Origin: a virus
Virus record (IMG/VR): IMGVR_UViG_3300042562_000944
Coordinates: 1 to 28,793 of that record
Reading direction: 5' to 3' (one strand)
Length of the DNA: 28,793 nucleotides
Position numbers and translations under genes: made by a program. Position 1 is the first letter of the stretch; every line of letters begins with the position of its first letter. Shown here piece by piece: positions 8,515-15,614 of the stretch. A model generated the notes under the pieces. The model saw nothing but the letters and a program-made list of their open reading frames with translations, was not told the origin of the DNA and ran no database searches.

Positions 8515-9624
8515 TTACTTCGGCAGAGGCTCAGACTGAAGGATCACGCCGAACTCTGGACGGAAGACCATGTCTCCGTACAGGGTGTCGAAGCTGATCT
8601 CCCAGCGGAACTTCTGACGGTTGTAGGTCAGCATGAATCGGATTGGCACGCCCTTATACATCGCCATCGAGGCTTGGACGCCAGACTCTGGGCCGGGCAG
8701 CTCAAGAGGACGATAAGCGACCGCGATGGCACGCTTGTGGAACAGGAACGAGCGGTAAGACTTGTAGCCAGCGTCGACATTTGTGGCGTCAACGATGTTG
8801 TTCTGCGTGTCGCCAGCAGGGATGTCGGCGGCATCGTTGTAGGCAATCGGAGCGTCGAGGTCGTAGTCAGCAATGACGCCGAACACCTGACCAACCATCG
8901 CGGATCGACGGACGGAGCCAGCGATCTCGTAGCCGACAGCAGAGGCCAAGGCCCAGTTGTCGTCTGTCAGGAAGTAGGTGTAGGTTTCAGGGTGAACCAC
9001 AGCATGGACGTTGCCGAAGTCCCGGACAGGAGCTTTGGCCTGAACCATTGCTGACCAGCCCTTGGCGAAGTCCACGACGTCCAGCTTGGCGTTGGCTGAG
9101 GTTGTCGAAGCCTTGATGACCTTGAAACCTTCAATCCCCGCAGCAGCAGGCCGGATCAGCTTGGTGATCTGACGGTTCATGTACGTCCCGAAGGACTTGA
9201 TGGCTTCGTCAACGAACATCTCGCGGAGCTGGCCGGGATGAGCCGAGAAAGCCTTCTCCAGATCATAGATCGGGAAAGCCATCGTCGGGTGGTACTTCAG
9301 CTCCAGATCGCGTGTGAGCGTCTGCGGGGCATCATACTCGATGCTGTCACCCACCGCCACGTCACGGACGGTGAAGTCCGATTTCGGGAAGTTCATGGTG
9401 ATCTTCTTGCCTTGGTAGCCCGTATCGCCCATGTCGATATCGGTGTAGGCAAGGTCGAGGAACAAGTTTGGCCCGACAAGTGCCGCTTCAGCCTGCGTAA
9501 ACGCAGTGATGATGTTGGCGTAAAGTTGATTGAGCGAGAACGGAAGCGACGTGTTGTTGGTGATCGCACCCGTGCTGCCGTTTACGCTTGATTTCCACAA
9601 GCCCTTAACTGGTTCTGTCGCCAT
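8515..9624 (-). CDS. Major capsid protein, HK97 fold, P22-like
   Basis: A 369-residue protein immediately after the scaffold gene. Residues 75-130 (KSDFTVRDVAVGDSIEYDAP followed by a segment containing KYHPTMAFPIYDLEKAF) fit the E-loop and adjacent region of P22-type coat proteins. The C-terminal part, with FHKRAIAVAYRPLELPG then GVPIRFMLTYNRQKFRWEIS, is typical of this coat family, where a conserved strand precedes the P-domain close. The length is somewhat shorter than P22 coat (430). A GGAG site lies ten bases before the ATG at 9624, an unusually long spacing. A separate coiled-coil scaffold upstream supports a P22-like assembly scheme rather than an HK97-type delta domain. Confidence 0.85.
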   Translation of the reverse strand: MATEPVKGLWKSSVNGSTGAITNNTSLPFSLNQLYANIITAFTQAEAALVGPNLFLDLAYTDIDMGDTGYQGKKITMNFPKSDFTVRDVAVGDSIEYDAPQTLTRDLELKYHPTMAFPIYDLEKAFSAHPGQLREMFVDEAIKSFGTYMNRQITKLIRPAAAGIEGFKVIKASTTSANAKLDVVDFAKGWSAMVQAKAPVRDFGNVHAVVHPETYTYFLTDDNWALASAVGYEIAGSVRRSAMVGQVFGVIADYDLDAPIAYNDAADIPAGDTQNNIVDATNVDAGYKSYRSFLFHKRAIAVAYRPLELPGPESGVQASMAMYKGVPIRFMLTYNRQKFRWEISFDTLYGDMVFRPEFGVILQSEPLPK

Positions 9625-9656
9625 TGGTCAAAAACTCCAATGGCTACAACGGTTGG

Positions 9657-10415
9657 CTATTCGCTGCTGGTGAACTGCGCCCCAGACTCGACAGCCGCCG
9701 CTATAGCCTTTTGATTGGCTGCAATCCATTTGGGGTCTTGAAATCGACCTTGGATTGCCTGCGGAGGTGGAGATATGGGGACGCCCCGTGAAGCCACTTG
9801 AGACCAGCCTTGTGGGGGAGTTGGAGCAGGGTTCATTCCCGGCCCACCACGCCCTGTAAAACCACTTGGCTGCACGAATCCCTGTTGGACTCCACTGCCC
9901 ACACCCTGTGGGCCTGTCTGGTACTGGTTCGACGGCATCGACTGCGATACATCCTTGCCCATGAACAGGAACGGAGCCTGTTGCTTTGCGGCCCCCAAGA
10001 CCTCATTGACGAGTTCTGGGGATAACTCTTCAACTTGGAACGGGTCATACCCGACCATTTGCCAGAGCTGATCAAGGCTGGCCTGCGGGTGCAGACCTGT
10101 GTCGCCAAGCATCTGCTTGAACGCTTCCTTGTGTTGATCAAGGAAACTCTGCCGTCGATAGTCCTCTAATTCCTGCGGTATGTTTTGAGCCTGACTTTCA
10201 AGCTCAAGACGATAGTCGTCCAGCTCTACGAGTGCGGTTTCGTACTCTTCGAACTTGGTCTGATACTCGGCCAGTTGACCGTCTCGTTCGGCAAGCTGTT
10301 GCTTGAGTGCCGCAATCTCTTCGCTGGCCTTTTGCAATTGCTTGCGCTTGGAACGAGCGTCCTGATTGGCATCATGAAGCATGTTGCGGTAACGACCGAT
10401 ATCATCTTCTGGCAT
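9657..10415 (-). CDS. Capsid scaffold protein
   Basis: A 252-residue protein directly upstream of the capsid gene. Residues 10-75 form a long coiled coil (KQLQKASEEIAALKQQLAER region), residues 85-145 are helical and acidic, and residues 150-220 are a Gly/Pro/Gln-rich flexible linker. The C-terminus (IQGRFQDPKWIAANQKAIAA) is a short helix with basic residues, like the capsid-binding end of known scaffolds. Position, size, coiled coil and charge all fit a scaffolding protein. It begins 41 bases after the -10 element of a promoter-like site in the gap upstream, so scaffold and capsid may be transcribed from their own start. The SD before the ATG at 10415 is weak (AAGAG, seven bases). Confidence 0.8.
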   Translation of the reverse strand: MPEDDIGRYRNMLHDANQDARSKRKQLQKASEEIAALKQQLAERDGQLAEYQTKFEEYETALVELDDYRLELESQAQNIPQELEDYRRQSFLDQHKEAFKQMLGDTGLHPQASLDQLWQMVGYDPFQVEELSPELVNEVLGAAKQQAPFLFMGKDVSQSMPSNQYQTGPQGVGSGVQQGFVQPSGFTGRGGPGMNPAPTPPQGWSQVASRGVPISPPPQAIQGRFQDPKWIAANQKAIAAAVESGAQFTSSE

Positions 10416-10455
10416 GACTGTACTCTTGTGTTGGTGTCAGATGTCAACGTAATTG

Positions 10456-10484
10456 AGTGTACGCTGGTGTCACACTAATGTCAA
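10456..10484 (-). promoter_or_regulatory. Sigma70-like promoter before scaffold gene
   Basis: On the minus strand TTGACA (10484-10479) is followed after 17 bases by TACACT (10461-10456). The predicted start near 10449 gives a short leader before the scaffold ATG at 10415. The spacer contains CACCAG at the same distance from the -35 box as in the promoter at 28614-28641. A second TTGACAT copy lies at 10447-10442 just downstream, too near the ATG to serve the scaffold gene. Confidence 0.6.
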
Positions 10485-10506
10485 TAGTGTTCGTTCATGT
10501 TACACA

Positions 10507-10953
10507 TCAGCCTCGGTTTTTCTTGCGAGAGTAGACTCGCTCACGAGCACGCTTCACGACAGGATTTGAGAGGATTTTAGCCATCTGCGCTCTTTGAAGC
10601 TGGCTGAAATCACTGATGGAAGTGTAGAAAGTCCCATCATCCCTGTTGGCAGCATATGCGTAACCGTCAATAAGTCTGGACTGGTTTGGGTACTTGGCCC
10701 TCATCTTTTCAAACACGGTGCCGTCTCTTGCCTCATGATCACGCTGCCTGAACTTAAGTCCGTGAGTCTCCATCTCGTCGTAAATCTGTCGCTGCTCCCT
10801 GATAGACTTCGCCTCATTAAACTCCATAATTCTGTCGTAGTTCTGCGAATCTGATATACGTTTGCCGCGATGGTAGAACGAGCCTCCGTGATATCCAACC
10901 ATAGGCTGTTTTGCCGGAGCTGGGGTTTGCCCTGTACCCCCAGCCCCTGTCAT
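10507..10953 (-). CDS. Hypothetical protein, 148 aa
   Basis: A 148-residue protein whose ATG at 10953 overlaps the stop of the long basic protein (ATGA). The first 15 residues are Gly/Pro/Ala-rich and probably disordered. The rest is charged and helical, with RIMEFNEAKSIREQRQIYDE and a basic tail ending in RARERVYSRKKNRG. Family not recognised. Coupling to the basic AT-hook gene and the position just before the scaffold promoter suggest an internal head or assembly protein. The basic C-terminus may bind nucleic acid or the capsid interior. No membrane segment or signal peptide is visible. Confidence 0.6.
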   Translation of the reverse strand: MTGAGGTGQTPAPAKQPMVGYHGGSFYHRGKRISDSQNYDRIMEFNEAKSIREQRQIYDEMETHGLKFRQRDHEARDGTVFEKMRAKYPNQSRLIDGYAYAANRDDGTFYTSISDFSQLQRAQMAKILSNPVVKRARERVYSRKKNRG

Positions 10954-13154
10954 TTTCCCACGCTGCCATTCTTAGGTTTATTGGTGCTTCCCTTTGGCCT
11001 GCCACGTCCCCTGCTGGTAGTCTCGTCAAGGTTGAACTGTGGCCGTGGTGGCCCAACAGCGGCACTTGCTCGCTGCATAACTTGTAAGTGTACTTGCTTC
11101 TGCTCTTCAGCCTGCCTTGCACCGGCTCTTGCAACATACGCCCTTTCGCCCTTTATCTTGCCCTTGTGCCACACCTTTTCAGTTGCGGTAGCCGGGCGTC
11201 CACCTCTGGCAGCTTTAGCCTTCGACACGACGTCAGACACTCTCGCTGACATGCTGGGCGTCATGACCCCGGTTGCCGTGTAATGCACATCTTCTATCCA
11301 CCTTTTGTACCCACCGTCAGACTGGAAGTGAGCTGCCTTCATCACGGTTCGAGTCCGGGGCGACGCTGGAGTTGTCCGTAAGCCAGCTCCGGAACCCTCC
11401 TTGTTCTCGTAGAAGCCAGCTATAGAGTCGCGGGTTGCTCTCGCCTGACGTGAAGCAAGAGCACCCCTTGCTCGCGTCTTTAGATTCCACCGGGTCGAAC
11501 CGTTGGCACTCGCACTTTGCCAAGGGGCCGTGATCGTAGGCGTAGGCTTTGGGTTAGGCGTAAGCGGTCTTGGCTTGAGTGGGGTAATGTTTGCCGGAGT
11601 GCCAGCCATCGCCTGCCCACGACCAGAAGCCTGACCCATGAACGACCCGGACGACGCCGACTTGGTGTGTATGGACGGAGCCGGAGCGTTCTGGCGTAGA
11701 GGGTGGGGCTGACCCTTCTGTTTCTTGATCGACATGTATGTGGACTGGCGTGCCTTTTGCAGCACGACGTTGCGGCCCATTGGCGTTTTAGCCGGAGCCT
11801 GAGGAGCTTGTGGCTTCGGAGCCTGACCACGATACACGCCGCCATTCTGGGCGTTCTTGATACGCACAGCCTGTACGACCGAATTGTTGCCCATTGGCGT
11901 GAACTTGCCAGCTTGACCAAACCCTGCGGCTCGCGTCATGCGGGGTGACTTCATGGCAGCATCACTGGCAACCTTCATTCGTGCAGATGCCGCGATATTG
12001 CTTTTGACGCCGTTGACGATCGCCTTGCCACCGTGGTAGACAGCCAGCGACGGTGCAGCAGCAGCGTAGCCTACACCCTTGCCGATGCCCATGAAGACCT
12101 TCTCGGCCCCACGGTTGAACCTTTCGATTCCCGGCATCACGCGATTGTTCGCGGCGTTCATCGCGTAGGACTTTGCGGTCTGAAGCGTGCGATTGAACTT
12201 GGCAGCGTCCCTGAACCCGCCAGCAACCTTGCCAGCCGTGCTTATCAAGCCGCCAACAGCCCTGCGAGACGCAGAGAACATTGACCGAGTCGCATTACCC
12301 GGAGCGTCCTGAATGGCGTTTACACCCTGTACGGTTCTTCTTGCGGCCTTTCCTACACCATAGCCAGCCGCTGTGGTCAAAGCAGTTGCGTGTGACACCC
12401 GTGTGACAGACTTGTTTATTCCAGATGGATCGGCGTAACGCTGGGCAGAATACACCTTGCTGAGAGATGCGTCAGGCATACGACTGCCCATCCTGACGCC
12501 TTGGCCGAACGTCTTGCCCTTTGCAGCAGTAGCCGACAATGCGGCCCTAGGGGCGTTCCGCACAGCACTGGCAACGCTCTCAGCCCTCATGCCCAGCTTT
12601 GCACCACCGCCGACAATATTGTTTGCTCCACGGTTGACCGACGCTGCCACCGCAGTGCCACGCTGCACAGCTCTTTCCCTGATGGCCGACACGACAGCGG
12701 ACGCCTTCTGCTTGGCAAGATCCGTGCGGGTTTCAAGACCTGTACGCTGGCCGGGGTTGTTGGCTGCGACGTTACGCTTGTAGGCTCTGGCAACCGAGCG
12801 AGTCCCCACGTTGTAGCCAGCCCTGTTCATCACCCCGTAGCCAGCCGGAGCCTTGGCTGACTTGAGAGCGGCCACCGTATTCTGGCGGGTTTGCTGGAGT
12901 GTAGCACCAGCCTTCTTTGACTGGTTTGCGGCAGTCTGCTTGATGTTGCCGCCAGACCCCTTCAGCCCCTTGTCAGAGCTTGTGCCGTGGGCGTACCCAG
13001 CTCCACCCGCCTTGGCACGGGCCTTCTGTACCAAGCTGACAGTGCCTTCACGGATCGTGCGTGCCGATGACCGGATTCTGCTGCCAGTAGTGTTGGACGT
13101 TCCACCCATCTTGGTGGAAGGGTTACGCATAGACCGCATGAATCGCATTGGCAT
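10950..13154 (-). CDS. Large basic AT-hook protein, putative DNA-condensing head protein
   Basis: A 734-residue protein, very rich in Ala, Gly, Lys, Arg and Asn, with few acidic residues. In the first 220 residues I count about six acidic against roughly 45 basic. The sequence is helical but low in complexity, like histone-like or internal head proteins. The last 20 residues contain RGRGRPKGSTNKPK, a canonical AT-hook core (RGRP flanked by basic residues), and a GGRP motif lies about 80 residues earlier. Two related blocks occur near the middle (TPMGNNSVVQAVR and TPMGRNVVLQKAR). The ATG at 13154 is preferred over an in-frame TTG at 13166 because TGAGG lies six bases before it. It sits between the cysteine peptidase and scaffold genes. 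The likely role is binding packaged DNA, or ejection with it; this is inference. Confidence 0.7.
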   Translation of the reverse strand: MPMRFMRSMRNPSTKMGGTSNTTGSRIRSSARTIREGTVSLVQKARAKAGGAGYAHGTSSDKGLKGSGGNIKQTAANQSKKAGATLQQTRQNTVAALKSAKAPAGYGVMNRAGYNVGTRSVARAYKRNVAANNPGQRTGLETRTDLAKQKASAVVSAIRERAVQRGTAVAASVNRGANNIVGGGAKLGMRAESVASAVRNAPRAALSATAAKGKTFGQGVRMGSRMPDASLSKVYSAQRYADPSGINKSVTRVSHATALTTAAGYGVGKAARRTVQGVNAIQDAPGNATRSMFSASRRAVGGLISTAGKVAGGFRDAAKFNRTLQTAKSYAMNAANNRVMPGIERFNRGAEKVFMGIGKGVGYAAAAPSLAVYHGGKAIVNGVKSNIAASARMKVASDAAMKSPRMTRAAGFGQAGKFTPMGNNSVVQAVRIKNAQNGGVYRGQAPKPQAPQAPAKTPMGRNVVLQKARQSTYMSIKKQKGQPHPLRQNAPAPSIHTKSASSGSFMGQASGRGQAMAGTPANITPLKPRPLTPNPKPTPTITAPWQSASANGSTRWNLKTRARGALASRQARATRDSIAGFYENKEGSGAGLRTTPASPRTRTVMKAAHFQSDGGYKRWIEDVHYTATGVMTPSMSARVSDVVSKAKAARGGRPATATEKVWHKGKIKGERAYVARAGARQAEEQKQVHLQVMQRASAAVGPPRPQFNLDETTSRGRGRPKGSTNKPKNGSVGK

Positions 13155-13166
13155 CGGACACCTCAA

Positions 13167-13304
13167 TCACTCAGACTTGGACTTGGGCTTGAGCTTCTTG
13201 ACTTGCTTGGTGGGATCAGACTTGGCCGGAACCGTGAGGATCATCCTCAGAGGCGGCTTTGGTCTGCCGGGGTTCAACTTCTGACTGGGTAAATGGGCCA
13301 TCAT
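13167..13304 (-). CDS. Small basic protein, 45 aa
   Basis: A short gene that starts with two consecutive ATG codons at 13304 and 13301, the first overlapping the upstream stop (ATGA). It ends at the TGA at 13167-13169, thirteen bases before the next ATG. The product is about 45 residues, Pro-rich in the middle (NPGRPKPPLR) and Lys-rich at the end (KQVKKLKPKSKSE). It is strongly basic like the next gene product, so it may also contact DNA or the capsid interior. No family is recognised. Overlap at the start and tight fit are the evidence for expression. Confidence 0.6.
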   Translation of the reverse strand: MMAHLPSQKLNPGRPKPPLRMILTVPAKSDPTKQVKKLKPKSKSE

Positions 13305-13564
13305 GTTCCATCCGCAATACGTTTGATGATCTTGTCGGGTACTGTTTTCAGCTTGATCTGTCGCTGACTGTTGTTGATCCTGCCGCCTGTGGGCCTGACT
13401 TCCGTGTCGTCTGGATAAACACCTATCGGTAAAACCGCAGCCCCTCCTGCGTCAAGCGTCGCCAGCGGAGGCTCCGTTACGTCCGGTGCAGGTGGCTCGA
13501 TGATAGGCTCAACCACTGGTTCAGCCACTGGTTCAACTGGTGGTTCAACTGGCACGTCCGACAT
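13301..13564 (-). CDS. Small protein with Pro-Val-Glu repeat, 87 aa
   Basis: An 87-residue protein. Residues 3-33 form a PVEP-type repeat (PVEPPVEPVAEPVVEPIIEP), encoded by imperfect tandem DNA repeats at about 13465-13560, and are expected to be an extended acidic rod. The C-terminal 30 residues are basic (SQRQIKLKTVPDKIIKRI). The gene is preceded by an exceptionally strong ribosome binding site (13565-13578). Strong translation suggests a structural or decoration-type protein made in quantity, but no family is recognised. The acidic Pro-rich N-terminus recalls the start of the 817-residue fibre gene. Possible roles include a linker or scaffold between head components. Confidence 0.65.
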   Translation of the reverse strand: MSDVPVEPPVEPVAEPVVEPIIEPPAPDVTEPPLATLDAGGAAVLPIGVYPDDTEVRPTGGRINNSQRQIKLKTVPDKIIKRIADGT

Positions 13565-13578
13565 GGATCACCTCCTTA
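13565..13578 (-). promoter_or_regulatory. Full-length anti-16S ribosome binding site
   Basis: The minus strand reads TAAGGAGGTGATCC immediately before the ATG at 13564. This is the exact complement of the 14-base 3' end of bacterial 16S rRNA (GGATCACCTCCTTA). Its first three bases are also the stop codon of the C1 peptidase gene. GGAGG lies six bases from the ATG, the best spacing. It is by far the strongest SD in the window. Confidence 0.9.
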
Positions 13579-14475
13579 GAAGTTCAGCTTGGTAAGGGAC
13601 AAATCTTTCTCACTCCACTGCTCAAGATCAGCCAGAGCGAATGAGTCGCCCTGTGCCAGCATCCTGTTGACCGTGTCCTTATCTACCCACTTGGTAGCCG
13701 GAGACATCCCCTTTGGCCCACCTGTGTAGTAAGCACCCCAACTGTTCGCCATCAATGCCCCCGGACGGTCGTGTCTGACCCCCAGAGCCGCGAAGCAATG
13801 GCCCCAGACCTGTGTGGCTGGAGCGAACCCATCCGCATCACGGCGTCTGTCAAAGCCCAGATTGCTGGAGACGATGACTGGGTAGCCGGACTCAATCGCC
13901 AGTGCCAGCTCATCAAACGTCCTGACCTGTGCGTAGCTCTTCACCTGACGATTGCGAGCAATGGACTTGATGCCCTGAGGGACACCCCTTGAGCCAGCAG
14001 GCCCACAGCAGATGTTGGGGTCGTACACGCTCAGGTCGATCTCAGGGTACTTGGCCTGTATCACCGTGCCGAAGTCCTTGGCGTATTTCACCGTCCATGC
14101 GACATATGTGCCGTGGTATGGCAGGGAGTTGCCGCCAATCTCCACCCGACTCCCCCAGTAGAGCGTCACCGGATCTGTGCGCCCTGGCTGTGACTTCTCG
14201 CCAGATTCGACCAACCTGATCGCCGCCAGAGCGTCACACGCCAGTGCCACCGAGAACGAGACGCACGCACCACAGATCCCTTGGTGCATGTACCACCTGT
14301 CGCCAAACACCTTATTGAGGTAGAGCGTCAAGTCTGTCCTGACAGGCGACTTGCGGTCGCCCTTCAGGTGGTCAGACACAGGCTTGATTCCGTCTGTCCT
14401 GATGACAGCCCGAACCGCTGCCGGGTTGGAGATCCAGCCTTGCCCAAACTCAAGTGGTTTGAAGTCCAAGCTCAC
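13576..14475 (-). CDS. Papain-like C1 cysteine peptidase
   Basis: A 299-residue protein with all hallmarks of peptidase family C1. The oxyanion glutamine and catalytic cysteine are in MHQGICGACVSF (Gln65, Cys71, with Cys68 as the usual extra cysteine), the catalytic histidine is His226 in VWGHCFAALGV, and the asparagine is Asn244 in MANSWGAYY. The first 55 residues could act as a short propeptide. There is no signal peptide. The start is GTG at 14475, overlapping the TGA of the secreted-protein gene (GTGA). The peptidase lies in the head gene region, where phages usually carry a serine-type maturation protease, and none of those is visible here. Head maturation is one possibility; degradation of host proteins or of a virion component is another. 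Confidence 0.85.
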   Translation of the reverse strand: MSLDFKPLEFGQGWISNPAAVRAVIRTDGIKPVSDHLKGDRKSPVRTDLTLYLNKVFGDRWYMHQGICGACVSFSVALACDALAAIRLVESGEKSQPGRTDPVTLYWGSRVEIGGNSLPYHGTYVAWTVKYAKDFGTVIQAKYPEIDLSVYDPNICCGPAGSRGVPQGIKSIARNRQVKSYAQVRTFDELALAIESGYPVIVSSNLGFDRRRDADGFAPATQVWGHCFAALGVRHDRPGALMANSWGAYYTGGPKGMSPATKWVDKDTVNRMLAQGDSFALADLEQWSEKDLSLTKLNF

Positions 14476-15011
14476 TTGAAGGTTCCCAGTCCCTGCTTCA
14501 CGTCAGAGAGTGCCTTGACGAGCTGATCCTTGGTGGCAATCTTCTGCCCGGCCAGAATATCGCCGAGCTTCCACCCCTTGAGGATCGAGCTTGCCTTGGA
14601 GGACTCAGCGTTCTCGGCCAGCTTGTTGATAAGAACCTGCGGGTCGGTGATGTTAAGGCCACCCGCTTCACTGAGCGTCGTGTCAATTGCACCGATCATG
14701 GCTTCAGCTCCCTGCTTGCGTGACGCAGCGTCGAGACCTGCAATAGCCGTGATCGAGTCGCTCACCATCTTGGGCAGGCTTGCGGCAGGTTCTGGGGCTG
14801 GAACGGGTAGAGGTGGCATTGCCTGAGCACCTTGCTCAATCACAATCACCTTGCCTGTCGCAGTGCCAGCGAAGTAGGTTCTGCCACGGTCACTGAAGAC
14901 AATGGTCGCCTCTGATATTGGCGGCACGGTGACAGATGACAGTGCGGGCGGTTGTTGTGCAGAGGCGATCTGGGAGTAGGTTGCGACAATCAAGAGGGCG
15001 ATGCGTTTCAT
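14472..15011 (-). CDS. Secreted protein with Sec signal peptide
   Basis: A 179-residue protein starting at the ATG at 15011, which has GAAAGG six bases upstream; a longer frame from 15068 would bury the signal. Residues 1-18 form a signal peptide: MKR, a hydrophobic core (IALLIVATYSQIA) and an ASA-type cleavage site before Gln19. The mature part begins with a short beta-rich domain (EATIVFSDRGRTYFAGTATG), then a Pro-rich linker (PLPVPAPEPAA), then a helical C-terminal domain. No known family is recognised. It is translationally coupled to the C1 peptidase, so the two may act together; a secreted partner or inhibitor is possible. Export signals are unusual inside a head-gene region. Confidence 0.65.
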   Translation of the reverse strand: MKRIALLIVATYSQIASAQQPPALSSVTVPPISEATIVFSDRGRTYFAGTATGKVIVIEQGAQAMPPLPVPAPEPAASLPKMVSDSITAIAGLDAASRKQGAEAMIGAIDTTLSEAGGLNITDPQVLINKLAENAESSKASSILKGWKLGDILAGQKIATKDQLVKALSDVKQGLGTFK

Positions 15012-15039
15012 GGGTGGCCTTTCACGGCAAAGAGAGATA

Positions 15040-15063
15040 GCCCGGCAGAACACTCTGCCGGGC
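15040..15063 (-). terminator. Strong hairpin, terminator or attenuator
   Basis: On the minus strand GCCCGGCAGA, loop GTGT, then TCTGCCGGGC: a perfect ten-base GC-rich stem with a four-base loop, followed by TATCTCTCTTTG. The downstream stretch is only partly U-rich, so termination may be incomplete. It lies between the 71-residue gene and the secreted-protein gene and would reduce read-through from the fibre genes. Confidence 0.65.
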
Positions 15064-15074
15064 CGCACGGCGAG

Positions 15075-15290
15075 TCACTTGGACTTGGCAGGCTCGGACT
15101 CTGTGGTGGTTGTGACCTCCACAGGGATCAGGTTGCCGAACAGCCCACGCTTGTAGCGGACGACTGTCTTGCCGGGGAACTGTGTCCCGACAGCCACGAT
15201 TTGCGGGGTCAGCACAACAGCACCGCCGATGATGGCAGGCTGCACGACAGCGGTCGCGAACGACCCGTTGAGAACGACGAGATCCAACAT
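15075..15290 (-). CDS. Small hydrophobic protein, 71 aa
   Basis: A 71-residue protein. The ATG at 15290 is preferred over a GTG at 15299 because AGAGGTGG lies five bases before it. The first 40 residues are hydrophobic and Val/Ile/Ala-rich (FATAVVQPAIIGGAVVLTP), followed by a basic turn (KTVVRYKRGLF) and a polar tail ending EPAKSK. The hydrophobic part contains prolines and glycines, so it may be a small beta-rich virion protein rather than a membrane helix. Function is not recognised. It ends just before the strong hairpin at 15040-15063. Confidence 0.6.
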   Translation of the reverse strand: MLDLVVLNGSFATAVVQPAIIGGAVVLTPQIVAVGTQFPGKTVVRYKRGLFGNLIPVEVTTTTESEPAKSK

Positions 15291-15323
15291 ATAAACCACC
15301 TCTTGTACGACGTACCCTTGCTT

Positions 15324-15614
15324 TCAGTCCGGCACGTTACCAGACTGCTCATTCGGAGCCGGAGCGATCCATATGCCCGACTCATAAATGACCTGATAGC
15401 CCGGCCACAGGTAGTCCGGGTCTTCAAAGTCCCTTATCCTTGGCATGGGCGTGACAATGTGCTGCTCCAAGGCCCGGATGGAGGCCCAGCGTGCCGCCCT
15501 GAATCGCGTCAGGGCTGACTCGACCCGCTTGCGTTCCTCGACCAGAATGTGCGGTCTGACAGGCCACTCGCCGGGCATAAACGATGCGATGATCCGCTTG
15601 ATGAGTCCGATCAT
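15324..15614 (-). CDS. Hypothetical protein, 96 aa
   Basis: A 96-residue protein whose ATG at 15614 overlaps the stop of the 817-residue fibre gene (ATGA). Residues 1-12 are amphipathic (MIGLIKRIIASF), residues 25-52 a basic helix (EERKRVESALTRFRAARWAS), and the C-terminal part is acidic and aromatic (DFEDPDYLWPGYQVIYESG). Its place right after a long fibre gene would suit a fibre assembly chaperone, but no motif supports that. Family not recognised. Confidence 0.6.
   Translation of the reverse strand: MIGLIKRIIASFMPGEWPVRPHILVEERKRVESALTRFRAARWASIRALEQHIVTPMPRIRDFEDPDYLWPGYQVIYESGIWIAPAPNEQSGNVPD

Noticed and set aside
10442-10447. A second TTGACA close to the scaffold gene as a promoter.
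   Set aside because: Its -10 position would overlap the scaffold start codon region, so it cannot serve that gene; retained only as a possible operator copy.
12457-12860. Overlapping plus-strand frames opposite the basic protein.
   Set aside because: They mirror its Ala/Gly/Arg codons and show no ribosome site or recognisable domain.
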